Positions 48,076 to 59,777 are shown, counted from the stretch's first letter. The stretch: 64,000 nucleotides of DNA from Phytophthora sp. 'mugwort' (GCA_033558025.1 JAUCEF010000002.1:744001-808000), one strand, 5' to 3'. Numbers and translations are program-made. Notes: a model not told the origin generated them from the sequence alone.

Positions 48076-48780
48076 ATGGCGTCGGCAATGGCGACCAAGA
48101 GGCTGCGCAAGGAGTACCTAGCGCTGCAACGGAACCCGGTAGAGAATATCCGCGCGGCGCCCCTGGAGAAGAACATTCTGGAATGGCACTACGTGATTTC
48201 CGGTACGGAGGGCACGCCCTACGAGGGGGGATTTTACCATGGCAAGCTCAAGTTCCCGCCCGAGTACCCCATGAAGCCGCCGTCCGTGATCATGTGCACG
48301 CCCAATGGCCGCTTTGAGACCAGCCGCCGCATCTGCTTGAGCATGTCGGACTTCCACCCGGAGACGTGGAATCCGCTCTGGGCTGTTGGCTCCATCCTCA
48401 CGGGGCTCAACTCGTTCATGGTGCGTGCTGCCATTGGCGAAGATCTAGTAACGATACAATGGGGAGGTTACTCACTGGTCACGCTGTTGTTGTATGTACA
48501 GCTTGAGAAAACGATCACTACTGGCAGTATCGAGTCAACAGAAGACGACGTAGGCATTGACTGATTGATAGCTGTTGAGGTAAAAGACGCTAACGGTGGT
48601 TATGGCCTTGTTTGGTGGTAGAAACGAGCGTATGCGGCGGCGTCTCTCCAGTACAACTGCAAGGACAAGAATTTCCGTGCGCTATTTGCCGACTTGGTAA
48701 ATCTGCAGCGCGAGAAGGAGAAGGCGAGTGCTGCCCATCGTGTATCCACTGGCGCAGTCGCCGTCATCGAGCTGGACTAA
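48076..48780 (+). CDS. UBE2J2: UBE2J2-type ubiquitin-conjugating enzyme, copy 1, without membrane anchor
   Basis: Exons 48076-48420, 48502-48549 and 48622-48780, all phase 0, give 183 residues. Introns are 81 and 72 bp; the second donor (GTAGGC) is weak. The UBC fold shows MATKRLRKEYLALQRNP, FYHGKLKFPPEYPMKPP, and TPNGRFETSRRICLSMSD followed by FHPETWNP, with catalytic Cys in ICLS. The UBE2J/Ubc6 class is recognised by the TPNGRF..., CLS...FHP.TWNP and SILTGL patterns. UBE2J2 enzymes normally sit in the ER membrane by a C-terminal tail anchor and serve ER-associated degradation. Here the tail ends AAHRVSTGAVAVIELD with no hydrophobic helix, so the protein is probably soluble. It is tandem with copy 2 and divergent from POLA1. 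Confidence 0.85.
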
Positions 48781-49026
48781 ACGGAACCTGTTGATCTAGC
48801 ACCTGCTAGCTATCTAGCGTCGGGTATACATGTGGCTTTTTGCAATAACAATTTTCGCGTACATGTAGTTTATTCCATCCATCTGCTTTGCACTTCCTCG
48901 ATGTAGTCATTCATTGTCGTAAATGGTTTATCAATACGTCACAATCATTTTAACACGTTACTCTTTATCAAACTATGGAGACTTCTTGTACACGTGTTTA
49001 AACCGCCCTCAGTGTCGACGCGAGCT

Positions 49027-49767
49027 ATGGCGTCCGCGATGGCGACCAAGCGTCTGCGTAAAGAGTACCTTGCCATGCAGCGCAAGCCCGTGGAGTATAT
49101 CCAGGCGGTGCCGCTGGAAAGCAACATCCTCGAGTGGCACTACGTGATCACGGGCACCCAGGGCACGCCCTATGAAGGAGGGTTCTACCATGGCAAGCTC
49201 AAGTTTCCACCCGAGTACCCCATGAAGCCTCCATCCGTCATGATGCTCACACCCAACGGCCGATTCAAGACCAACCAGCGACTGTGTCTCAGCATGTCGG
49301 ACTTCCACCCGGAGACGTGGAACCCCATGTGGTCCGTTAGCTCCATCCTGACGGGCCTCTACTCCTTCATGGTAGGGCAGTCAGTCGTACAGAAAACACT
49401 GTAGAATATTTAACTAACCAGTGTGTTCTTCCGTTGTGTATCATAGTTGGAGAACCAGGCGACGTTGGGGAGTATTAGTACTACGGATGCCCAGAAGAAG
49501 AAGTACGCGGCGGCTTCATTGGAGACCAACTGCAACAGTGCGACGTTCCGGAAACTGTTTCCAGACTTGGTAGCACTGCAGGAGAAGCGGGAGAAGGATC
49601 AAGAGTTGCTGCGGCAATTGGCGCCGGAAGGGACGACGGCGGTATCTGGTAGTACGAAGGGTGCGGCGTCGGAGAAGGTAGCGGCGATAGAGGACTGGTC
49701 CACGACGGTGTATCTGATCGGCAGTGCGCTCATAGTGGCCACTCTTGCGGCATACTGGCTGTCGTAA
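49027..49767 (+). CDS. UBE2J2: UBE2J2-type ubiquitin-conjugating enzyme, copy 2, tail-anchored
   Basis: Two exons, 49027-49371 and 49447-49767; one 75-bp intron with a GTAGGG donor and TAACTAAC-like branch sequence near 49411. 221 residues. The first exon is exactly as long as in copy 1 (345 bp) and about 75-80% identical in protein; catalytic Cys in RLCLSMSDFHPETWNP. The C-terminus has SSEWT-like linkers, then a single hydrophobic helix TTVYLIGSALIVATLAAYWL followed by S and the stop. It is the expected tail anchor for ER insertion, so this copy keeps the ancestral UBE2J2/Ubc6 layout (ER-associated ubiquitylation). It has lost, or copy 1 has gained, the intron between the linker and the YAAASL helix. 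Confidence 0.9.
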
Positions 49768-49917
49768 GCAAGTTTTCTAGGAGAATCCGGGAAGTCTGGC
49801 AGCGAAATGCAGTTGAAGAGAAGGAAATGCACGTGGAAGTTTGTATTGACGAGATATAAAGTGTCTATTTTGTTAGGCAATGTCCAAGACTCGACGTCAA
49901 GGCGATATCACGCGTAT

Positions 49918-52900
49918 TCATCGAAGGTATTGTGCTTGTGTGGCCAAAGGCGATGAAGGAGTCTTTGCCGGTAGAACGAACGAAGGTGGGGTGAAGGTAG
50001 CTGGCGCCCTACTCTCAGACGGCCACGCCGTCTCGAGTGTATGAAATATCATCTTGGAAGTCGCACGCATTTCTCGAGCGTTCACGACGAAGCGAGCAGC
50101 CTTGTCCTTCATTTCTCTGTCGAGCATTCCCACAGTACTTTGGACGCTGGGTAGCTCGCTCTTCTGACGACCTTTTTTGTTTGATACCTGTGCATCACTG
50201 GCCGCTTTGACTTCTTCACAAAGGTAAACGTTGATAACGTGTTGGCTGACGTTCCAGAGATCATAAAGTGTGCGTTGCCCCAGTAGATGCACGAGAGTAC
50301 AACCGGCAAACTGCACGCCATCTCCGAACATCCTGCGTAATGATAGGGAAGCATCTTCGTTCGTAGAGTCTCCGGTAGGGCGGTTGCAGCTGAGGAATTC
50401 GAGGGCGCACCACACGTGGTAAAAACTCGAAGGGTTCGGCATTTTTTCTGGCTGCGAGTTTGGCGCGGCTTCCCACTCAGTTGCAATTCCCGACACTTTT
50501 AGCATGGAATCGATACGTTCAAGAGTACATTGGAACAAATTCAGGTGCCGCTCATAGGGACGATCTTTCTGCTGCGTAGCTTGTAACTGAATCATGTTTG
50601 TATTCTAGGAAACAATCGACGTACAATCAGTTAGAACTGCTGAATTGGAACGGGGAAACTCGCAGTTACTTACAAGAACACGTCCGAAGAGAAGCAAAAA
50701 CATCAGCGCGTTGCCGATTTCTCGAAAGCAATGGAAAATCTGAGCCTCGAGCTCGTCGGAGTCCAGAAGGTGTTTGTACTTTCCTTCAAAGTATCCATAG
50801 CATCCTAAAAACATTGAACACAATCGTTTTAATACTGTTGGCAGCAAGTAAAGCACAAAGTCACACACTGATTGTGTGCACCTTCTGTTCGGTACATGAA
50901 GCGAGGAAGGCGAAATGGCGGAATGGTTGAACCCAATGCTGGGATACACAGTGCCAGCACATCTTCAATCTGTAGTGCAAACAGCAATTGTGGAGTATGT
51001 TAGTTTGTGTGCAAAAATTTACTAAAACCAAGAGAAGAATCAAGGCAACACCTTCGCAACGACAAAATTGATACAGTCATTTGCAACAGCGGCAAGTTCT
51101 CGGTTCGAAAGTAGCTCGCAGATTGCCTCAATGTGTGGTTCTCTGTAAAAACGTGTTAGAATAAAAACAAATTAGCGTATTTATGTCATAAGTTTCCTCT
51201 TTGCCGACCCGTACTACTCACCCAAAGAATGCACGATGTGCCTTGGTGATGGCTTTCTCGAGAGCAGCATATTCGGCTGCTTTGATTGCTTTTGAATTTC
51301 CAATCTTGGATCGGAATAGACTTCCTCTTGACAAGCACGACGTTCTTGCTTTTCTCAAGCATTCTTCATGGGCAAATTGATCCCCAACTGTCATCATTAA
51401 CGCTTCGTGAAGCTGCACTCGAACGAAGCGTCTTTCATCAAACTTGAGGCTGAAATGTTGGCAAAGATCAGTTAGGATCGTTTGGGTAATCTGTTCGTGA
51501 ATCCGGGACCGAATGACTTTATCTACATAAGCCGATGATTCCAACAGACACCCAACAGTTTCGTCGTTTGTTTCGCTTAGTACATCATCAAACTCATCCA
51601 GTTGAAGTAGCGATAACGACGCATGTGTCGTTTTTAAGACCTTTAACATATCCAGCATCGCGACGTAACACGTAGCATCGCTTGCTTCAAACTTCGTCAA
51701 CCAGTTTTCCAAATCTTTACCCAGCAAAGCGTCCACACGTTGGCCAAGCTGAAACGTGAGATCGTAGCTCCGTCCAAAAATGCTCATGCATCTCTGCGAG
51801 AGAATTGATTCGTACTTAGAATCTTCGTCTTCGGCATCAAATGCCTTAGTAAGATCAGCCAGGGTTGGATTCAGCCTGGCGGAATGAGTATTTTTCAGAA
51901 GCAACCCCTTGTCCAGTAGATTGATCCGTTCTCGACATATATTTCTTGCTGCTAACGTTTTGTAATGAAGATACGCTCGTTCCGCCAGAAGAAACACACA
52001 GTGATCAAAGCACAGCTTGCCTTCAGCCTCGGTTTCATCGTAAAGATGTTGCTGCTGAAGTTCGTAAAGCGAGCAATTCCCTGCATCATTGTAAACGTCC
52101 AACATAGCGAGCATGGGCTCCACACGAGACATATTTCCATCCAAGCAGTGTTCAATCAATAGCCAAGGAAGCGAAATTTCGGCTGGAATCTGGACAGATT
52201 GAACCAACTCCACGTAGCGTTCACGGAACCAAAGATGGGAAAAGTCTCCGATTTCGTTGAGCGTAGCTGTTAGATCCAGCAAAACCGGGAAAGCTCCAGC
52301 TTTATAGTAAAATTTCTGCAGTATTTCCGCATCTGAGCTGGTCACAAGTCAAATCAAACGATGTTTAGCGATGGAGACAACACATCCTCGCAAATGCTGA
52401 GATATTACCCGTCAAGCTCTTTCTTAAATGAAAAGAGCGCAGATGATGTCGAGGATTTGGCGTTCAAGTCGCCCATGGATCGCTTTGCAAACATTGAATC
52501 AATAGCGGTTCGGAGCATCTGAATTTGGCACAGAGAAGAACTTGCTGTTCTATCAGGGATTTGAGAAAACTTGCGCTCTTTGTGCTTTTTCTTGAAATCG
52601 CTCAGCAGTAGTTCGCTATCCGTCCAATCACCGCACTACAAATATGCACCACCACCACAAAGCAATAAGCGTTAAATAAAGTATGTACTGTAGACCAAGT
52701 TTCACCGTAATGTACCATGGCACGAATGTCGTGAAGCAGTTTTGTGCACGCCAGTTTGCGTTTATCGGCTCGGTGAAGTATTGGGAGTAGTGTGTGCTGG
52801 ATAAATACTTGAATTTGCTGATACACCGTTCGACGCACACATTTCGCAAGTTTAAGGTGAGCTTTCTGCAATATCTGCACCACTGACTTCACCGCATAAA

Positions 52901-54656
52901 TAATTTCTGTCATAGCCTTCCACTCGTCGTCGGAATAGTTGTGCTTCGTAATACGTTCATATTCCAAAAAGGGGCTATCCATGTGAACGCCTGTTTCGCG
53001 TAACATTTCGTTCGTCTTTGCGTTCTGTCACATACAGCACACAATATGCATCATTAACTCTTGTTCGAAGTATGATAACCAAATCACACTCCAAGAACTC
53101 GACTTACCTGGTATTTCCAGGCTAGAAACAGCGAGAAGCTACTTTTCCACTTGCTCAAATGTGATATTCCGTCCACCAGCACTTCGTACAGTGCATCACT
53201 TTGCTCGGATGTGTCCTCCCGATCAACGCCCTAAGGAACAATAACGCATCCGTGTTATTTGTTAGTGTCAACTCTACCGCAGCAACTCGTGCAAAGCCAA
53301 TCCGAACCGTATTCAATGCGTGCATCAGTCGCGGAAGATAAGCCTCACATGTTGCCTTGCAACTCCGAGATGCAGAAACCACATCGAACATAACATCGCG
53401 ATTCTTCGAGAGAGCCCCGCCGTTAGTTGACTCCAGCTTGTAGCCTCCTTGTGGCTGTAGTGCCTTCATAGGCTTGATGCTCATTTCATGGAGCATCGGG
53501 ATTACTGGGAAACGAGCAATCAACTTGATAGCCTGAACATGAAAAATGAGTGCAAATGAGCTAATGTTCGTTCAGCACACTTCCAGCAAGCACTTGCGTG
53601 AATAGAGCCTACTTGAAGCTTTGCGTACCGCCTCGATAACCTTTTTGTCGGCCCCAGGCAGCGTGTTCATTTTCTTCCAGACAACCGATCCCTCCAATAC
53701 GGCTATTAAGTAGGATAATGCCCGGATGTACTTGAACTTGGCACTCGGTGTCATGCATGTGTCGTTCTCGATATGGCTAACACAGTGTCTTAGCAACAGA
53801 TACGTGACTTGGTCATACCTGAACATTGAATAAAAAAATCACGCACACAAACATTTGTTCAGTCTCAAACTGTGCATTTACTATATCTCGGAATTGCCTA
53901 CCGTTTGACATTTGTCAAGTTGTGCCGCAGTGAATCCCACACAGAACCTTTTGCTTGATAAGAGTTACCCATGAACTCCTGCAGTCGCACAATATCTTTC
54001 TCTACAAGATCGATGTCTGGGAGATCATCCTTGATATGCGAAAATATTCTACACACATGGCCAAACAACAAGTTCATTAGCACACACCAAAGAACCCCAC
54101 AAACATCCTCACCAACCTTTTGAACACCGAAAAGTCATTCCTTAAACTGCTTTTCGTGTCATGCAAGTGATTCAGCTGCAAAATTACATCCATGATGTCC
54201 ACAAGTGCGTCCATCATCACATCCGGAATCACTCTCGTCATGTTCTCGTGTACTGTGGTCCGCTGGATGTTGTCACTCAGCAGCAGCACAGCCTGCGAGC
54301 AGTACTCGTTCAGCTGCTTGACTTTCTCCATCTGTGGTTGCAGCACTACAATATCGCCACCATATCAGCATATTAGTACGACTATCTCCCCTGAAAGTAG
54401 TGTATTACCGGTACAGCCCCGCACCATTGAAGATGGCCTGGTAGTACTGCTTCGTCCTCTCGGGGTCCGCCTCATCTGCCACGACGCCGGGCGGGAAGGC
54501 TCTGGCGCAGCTTCTGGAGCAGTAGATGACGTTGATGAGCCCCCTCCCTTCCTTGCACTTGGCCTGAAGCTGGCGCACAATCTTCATCTCGTCGGCGAAG
54601 AGGAAACCGGCTGCCACCTCGTGCGAGAACTCGTCGCTGGCCGAGGGTGGTGACAT
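49918..54656 (-). CDS. CYFIP: CYFIP/PIR121/SRA1, WAVE regulatory complex subunit
   Basis: Thirteen exons on the minus strand: 54656-54425, 54345-54117, 54048-53902, 53818-53629, 53532-53278, 53230-53108, 53024-52716, 52635-52409, 52337-51222, 51142-51052, 50969-50882, 50804-50674 and 50604-49918. All joins keep frame and give 1,274 residues, against ~1,253 in human CYFIP1. Landmarks are: SSLRNDFSVFKRIF (the CYFIP LxNDxSxxKR motif), FPVIPMLHEM, RITKHNYSDDEW, IRAMCGDW, SHLWFRERYVEL, LYDETEAEGKLCFDHCVF, and SLRRMFGDGVQFAGCTLVHL near the C-terminus. The protein belongs to the WAVE/SCAR complex that links Rac to Arp2/3 actin nucleation. The least certain joins are exon 1/2 and 4/5 donors (chosen to preserve family sequence). 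The gene is convergent with UBE2J2 copy 2 and divergent from SDHAF4 (252 bp). Confidence 0.9.
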
Positions 54657-54872
54657 GGGGAAGGTCAGAGCGTCGGCGCAACACCCTCCACCCGTTTTAC
54701 AGGCACTTTGCGGACAGCACGAGGCTGCGAACGCCCGCAGCGCACCGAGCGATGAGCCCCCAGCAGGTAGGTCCATGTTCGCTCGCTAACTGCGAGTTGA
54801 AGCGACGCAACCAATACTGTGGTGTACTGCCCACTAATTACTAATAGTGTATCACACACAATGTGGTTGACA

Positions 54873-54890
54873 CTGCATTATAGCATTTTA
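54873..54890 (+). promoter_or_regulatory. Initiator-like element of the SDHAF4 gene
   Basis: GCATTATAGCATTTTA lies about 20-35 bp before the SDHAF4 ATG and fits the oomycete initiator pattern (CATT, five bases, ATTTT) well. It sits inside the short divergent spacer shared with CYFIP. Confidence 0.4.
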
Positions 54891-54907
54891 TCTTGAATCG
54901 CACATCG

Positions 54908-55240
54908 ATGGCGCTGCGACGAGTGCTGTGCTTGGCAACAGGGTCGATGCAGACGCCTGCCACGCTTTCCAAGGCGGTGGTGCAGTCTCGGTTTTTCTCC
55001 AGCGGCACCGAAGAAGCAGACTTTGTGGCGCTTCACCCGAGCGGCAAGCCGCACATCACTAATACCCCAGCTGCGGCCGAGAACGACGACCTAGACGACT
55101 TGGAAGACGACGATGCGGAGGAAACGGTGGCGATCGGTCCATCGGGAGTGGAGTACGGCGGGCCGATGCGCGGCGGGAAGCTCAAGGAGCCCACGCGGTT
55201 CGGAGATTGGGAGCGCAAGGGCCGCTGCACCGACTTCTGA
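54908..55240 (+). CDS. SDHAF4: Succinate dehydrogenase assembly factor 4
   Basis: Single exon of 110 residues. The start is the ATG at 54908, giving MALRRVLCLATGSMQTPATL, an amphipathic Arg-containing presequence for mitochondria, with likely cleavage after VVQSRFF. An acidic linker (NDDLDDLEDDDAEE) follows. The C-terminus EPTRFGDWERKGRCTDF is the SDHAF4 hallmark (family consensus EPTRYGDWERKGRCSDF). The protein acts in the mitochondrial matrix, binding flavinylated SdhA (SDH1) and aiding assembly of complex II while limiting reactive oxygen. Divergent from CYFIP. Confidence 0.9.
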   Translation: MALRRVLCLATGSMQTPATLSKAVVQSRFFSSGTEEADFVALHPSGKPHITNTPAAAENDDLDDLEDDDAEETVAIGPSGVEYGGPMRGGKLKEPTRFGDWERKGRCTDF

Positions 55241-55791
55241 GCTCGCGATCGTAGAGCTTGCTCTGCATTGGTCGTTTTCCGGCACATCCCGCACCCCGTA
55301 GGGCTTGTGTGTTGATTTTACAAGAGTATGAGTCAGGCCGAAAGTAAATAAAGTAATCGGGTGACAGATCGGGATATGTGGCTCCATGATAGCAGGCACG
55401 TAGGTGTTCTAGGTAGAGATCCTGAAGCTGTTGTTAAATGACTCGGCGCTTACCGGATCGAAGCTTGGACCTCAGCTTAGATACTACTGCGGTTGTTGCA
55501 ATTACAGCTCACGACAATCGGCATCGTATTTGTCTGAGGAATCGTGATCTTCTTTGGGCGATGCAGGACAATGGCGAATCGTATTAAAGATTGAGTTAAA
55601 GAGGAGCTGAAATGTGAAGCGAGTCTTTCTTTTGCTGGATAAGAAATTCTGGATAGAGATGGCAAAGACCCCCTTTACAGGCTTTGCCTAAGTGCTCAGC
55701 TTGAGGACAAAGCAAGCGTAACATCACGGAATTCTGATCAGCCACCGGTCACCTCGTCTCGGCAATCCCGTAACGTCACCTCGTTTGTTTC
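55241..55791. other. Spacer between SDHAF4 and a Copia element
   Basis: No gene recognised; ORF 55477-55665 (minus) has no motif. Holds the SDHAF4 3' end and the remnant 5' flank of the Copia LTR. Confidence 0.5.
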
Positions 55792-55929
55792 GGCAAATAT
55801 TGAAGGCTGAAGCCCCTCGCTCATTAAAGCGACGGGAACCAACTATTTATTCATTTATAAGGGTATTATTTGACCAGGGTTCACCGGAATACAGAAACAG
55901 CAGGTAGTACCATTTATTGGTATATATTG
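55792..55929 (+). repeat. Partial 5' LTR (3' portion only)
   Basis: 55792-55929 matches 59641-59777 almost base for base: both begin GCAAATATTGAAG and share TGAAGCCCCTC, ATTTATTCATTTATA and GGTATTATTTGACCAGGGTT. The left side stops matching before 55792, so about 250 bp of the LTR start (present at 59388-59640) is missing or too diverged. Confidence 0.85.
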
Positions 55930-57357
55930 TTTTATAGTCTCTCGAAGCCTGAGGAGGTGCAGACACAGCTAGCACTGTGGCACCATCGGCTCGGTCATTT
56001 GAATATAGGAGCTATGCTCAAGATGATCAAGGAGAAACGTGTATAAGGCATTGACGTGCGTCCAAATGAGATTGACGCCAAGTGTTACGAACTCAAGTGC
56101 ATGACGTGGCGAGCTGGCCAAGCGCAAGCGGATGTCATATCGCAGTCTCCGTCCTGTGTGTTCGACAGTGAACTACCAGAAGCTGATGGCGACATTTGTT
56201 ACATTGGCCTTGAGACGGCAGGCAAGAAGAAACACTTCCAGCTCGTGATGGACGAAGCATCGCGGTACAAATGGGTCTTCCTGGTTCGCTCGAAGAACGA
56301 AGCCACTACGAATGCGATGCGTCTAGTCGAGGAGCTGCGAGCTCACAAGATTCCAGGCTGGTCTGGTGGCTTCAGATCAAGGAAAATAATTGATAAACAA
56401 AGCGTTCATGGTCTTCTTGACAAGTCGCGGCATCTACTACGAATGGACAAATGCGTATTCACCTGAGGAAAACTGCTTGGTTGAGCAGATGAATAACGTG
56501 ATGCTGCGCAAGATTCGGTCGTTGCTTTTGGCCGTGGATACGCCTGACATACTTTTGGGGGAAGCGTCAGCTTTGCTGTTGAAGTCGATAATATCAGTTC
56601 GACGAAAAAGCTACAGGGAGAGACCCCATACTCCAAACTGTTCGGGAAGAGACCAGATTTGAGTAATCTTCATACGTGGGGTTACCGTGATGATATACAC
56701 GAAGCCAAGTAAGACCCGCAAAACTAAGACCGAGAATCCAGGAAGACCTGGATTGTTTCTAGGGTATCCAGCTAACTCGATTGGATTTCGAGTTTTGGGC
56801 TTGGAGACTGGTAAGGTTATTGAGAAGCGAGACATGACGTTTAAAGAGGATCTTACGGTTGCCAGACAGTATATACAGATGCTGCTGGAGAAGAAGTACC
56901 TGAAAGCAACGCACGTGCTTCCAACGGTGATACCGGACATCAAGTTTCCTGTCGTTGGAGCTCCGAGTGTTCCGTCAAGATTGCCTCTAGAGGAGAGCAG
57001 TAACACTTCTACCGCCAGATTAGGGAGATGCAGGGCGATACGCGCGCCTGCTGAAGTGAATAAGGACGTGGATAGTGACGAAGAGAACGAGAACGACTTT
57101 AGCGAGATGTATGACCCGACTATAAAGACGCCAAGTGTTATGCCAGCTCCAGATCACGCGAGAACTCTATTGCCTGATTCAGCGCCAGCTCCTAACAAGG
57201 CTTGGGCGAGTGCCAGGACAAGGGGAGTAACTTCTGTTCCAGACCAAAAGACTCCTAACAAGGTAGGGTCCGATGGAACAAGGGGAGCAGCTCGTGTTGG
57301 TGTGAGCGACAACAATCACGGTGTTAGAGTCGGACGAGGCAGTCAGCGGAATAGAGG

Positions 57358-57522
57358 AAATGACCAAGACCAGTACAATGATGCTGGTGGTAACTACCAA
57401 GACCAGTGCGATGTTGCTGGTGGTGGCGACCAAGACCAGTGCGATGTTGACGGTGGTGACAACCAAGACCAGTACGATGTTGCTGGTGGTAATGACCAAG
57501 ATCAGTACGAGGTTGCTGGTGG
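57358..57522 (+). repeat. 33-bp minisatellite, five units, in Copia linker
   Basis: Five tandem 33-bp units encode the 11-residue repeat NDQDQYDVAGG with variants (Y/C, D/N at several places). The repeats are in the integrase-RT linker of the Copia element, and unit length divisible by three keeps the frame. Weak degeneracy among units points to recent slippage growth. Confidence 0.8.
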
Positions 57523-59378
57523 TGATGACGTAGACGGTAATGGCCGATACGATGAAGAACAAGCTGCTTATGAAGGAGCAGGCAATACAGTCCGGACGGT
57601 ACGGACGCCAGCGAGGGGGAGGAAAGTGACTCCAGTAGCAGTGGCAGTGGTGTATATGATGATTAACGCTGTCAATCGCCGCAGCAACAACCAGTACGAG
57701 TTGTGGGTGGACGTAGGCGATCGACTCATCCACGTCGAATGAATGTCCGTCTAGAAGGGTACAAATTAGATTTACCAGATTCACTTATCGCGATTCTCGA
57801 AACCGCGGATGGAAATCCGAACAATCTACAAGAGGCTTTGGATTCGCCAGACACAATGCAGCGGATTGAAGCAATGAAGGTCGAGTATTCTCAGCTGATG
57901 AAGAACTGTACGTGGAAACTCGTTAAGCATCGTCCGGGTACATCGGTGCTGTGAGAAAACGTGACGCTCAAGGCGGTGTAGCCCGTTGGAAGGCGAGACT
58001 TTTACGATAAGAGGATTTCAGCAGCGCTACAGAGTGGACTACTTTGAGACATATGCGGCGGTAGTACGCAGTGAGGCGACCAAGTTTGTGTTCATCATTG
58101 CCATGATTCGAAATCTCACGTGTCGTCATGTGGACTTCGTTACAGCGTTTTTGAACGGACCAATTGAAGACGTCGTAATTTTCATGGAGCAGCCAGAGAT
58201 GTTTGACGACGGGACTGGCCGAGTCTGCCAGCTACTTCGGAGTCTTTATGGACTAAAGCAGGCACCTAGGGTGTGAAATGAGACTCTGCATAAGCGTATG
58301 ATTGCGTTAGGATTCGAGCGCATGTATGCTGATGCTGGTGCCTACCGCCGAGAGTGTGGTGGGCGTGAAGTGTTCATATCAGTGTATGTTGACGACCTAC
58401 TCATCTTTGGATTAGATGAAGACATCGACGCTACGATTCTACAGCTACGGGCAAGATTTGAATTGAAAGATCTTGGAGAAGTGCATCATGTACTAGGCAT
58501 GGAGGTGAAATATGTGGCCGGTGAGATTGTGATGTTGTCGCAGTCGACGTATATCCGTAAGATGCAAATATTTGAGATGGATATATGTGGAGCTGTGCCG
58601 ACTCCAAAAGTCAAAGGCACAGTCGTGGTTCGACTGACGAAGCCGTACGTCTCGGATGTGAATGATCAAGACATTCATTACCGTGCGATTGTAGGTATGT
58701 TGCAGTACATGATTGCGTGCACTCGGCCTGACATCGCGCGCGCCGTGCGGATTCTCAGCAAGTACACAAGTTGCTATACCGTTCAGCACTACAAGATGGC
58801 TAAGCGTGTTCTGCGATACTTACAAGGTATCGCAGAACACGCTATGGTCTTGTATACAAGTGCTCATCACAAGCAAATGGACCGGTCAGGATTAAAGCCT
58901 ACGCAAACGCGGGCTTCAGAAACTGCGGCGAGACGCGCCGTTCTGTTTCGGGTTACGTGTTGCAAGTAGAGGGATGGACGCTTGCATACCGCAGCAAGAC
59001 CCAGACCATCGCAGTAAACGATACCTGCAGTGCTGAGCTTGAGGCAGCTAGTCACTGCTCAACTGAAATCGTTTGGGTACAAAACTTGGCGCAGCAATTG
59101 AAGTTTGAGCGATTGACTACGGTGTTGTATAAAGACAACCAGAGCACGATCGCAGCGCTCTAGAACCAAAGCACCCGACGCATGGCATGGTTGCTGATGT
59201 GCTAACGAAGGCACTAGTGGGTGAGCAATTCGCTAAGCTACGCAAACGACTAAACGTTGAGGATGTGACCAAAGCTTCGGACAAGAGCGGCACAAAACGT
59301 CCGAGTCATGTAGAGCAAGAGCAAGCTACCCAAGTGAAACGCCAGCGCGTCAACTAGATAGACCACACAACTGCCGTT

Positions 59379-59387
59379 CAGGGGGAG
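59379..59387 (+). other. Polypurine tract of the Copia element
   Basis: CAGGGGGAG stands directly before the LTR start TGTGAGGAG at 59388, the usual place for plus-strand DNA priming. Confidence 0.7.
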
Positions 59388-59777
59388 TGTGAGGAGTGGT
59401 GTGACCATCACTCAAGACACCCTGCACAGAGTGCGAGTAGGAACGCAAGTGCAAGTGCCTATTAGGTGGGAACGGCCAGTAGTGTAGAAATCCTACAGTT
59501 GGGTGTTCTTGTTCACCAAGGGGGGGGGGAGGTTATGCCTCGTGCTATCCCTCCTCAATCCCAGACTTACCAAGTGGATATCAAGTGGCCTTCCTGTCGT
59601 GCATATATACCTCGGTACCATTACCGTGCTTTCAGTCTTGGCAAATATTGAAGACTGAAGCCCCTCCCTCATTAAAGCGTCGGGAACCAGCCATTTATTC
59701 ATTTATAGGGGTATTATTTGACCAGGGTTTACCGGAATACAGCAACAGCCGGTAGGACCATTTATTAGTACATATTG
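59388..59777 (+). repeat. 3' LTR of the Copia element
   Basis: About 390 bp, starting with TG directly after the polypurine tract. The last 137 bp match the partial 5' LTR at 55792-55929. The first part (TGTGAGGAGTGGTGTGACC) is shared with the minus-strand fragment at 16121-16361. A G-run (59521-59530) lies inside. Confidence 0.8.

Larger units (their letters stand above)
55792..59777 (+). mobile_element. Internally deleted Ty1/Copia retrotransposon
   Basis: Plus strand. Directly after the partial 5' LTR, the frame reads LALWHHRLGHLNIGAMLKMI, the GAG-pre-integrase motif; gag, protease and primer site are therefore deleted. The integrase core is at ~56180-56660 (HFQLVMDEASRYKWVF, then NAYSPEENCLVEQMNNVMLR) with a frame break. 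A low-complexity linker covers 57000-57700. Reverse transcriptase begins near 57750 (MNVRLEGYKLDLPD), continues at 57986-58276 (TFTIRGFQQRYRVDY) and 58298-58969 with the intact catalytic box YVDDLLIFGLDEDID, ending with LKDLGEVHHVLGMEV. RNase H is at 58957-59163, with YKDNQSTIAAL. The pol tail VADVLTKALVGEQF ends at about 59357. A polypurine tract (59379-59387) precedes the 3' LTR. In-frame stops and shifts break the polyprotein at least five times. Confidence 0.85.

Noticed and set aside
52602..52715. Read-through of CYFIP exon 7 (GETWSTVHTLFNAYC...)
   Set aside because: Splicing at 52716 and 52635 restores IRAMCGDW, matching the family; the read-through tail does not.
57179..57784. 201-codon minus-strand ORF with VLVLVVTTSNI repeats
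   Set aside because: Antisense shadow of the in-frame 33-bp minisatellite in the Copia element; the repeat gives a long open frame on both strands.
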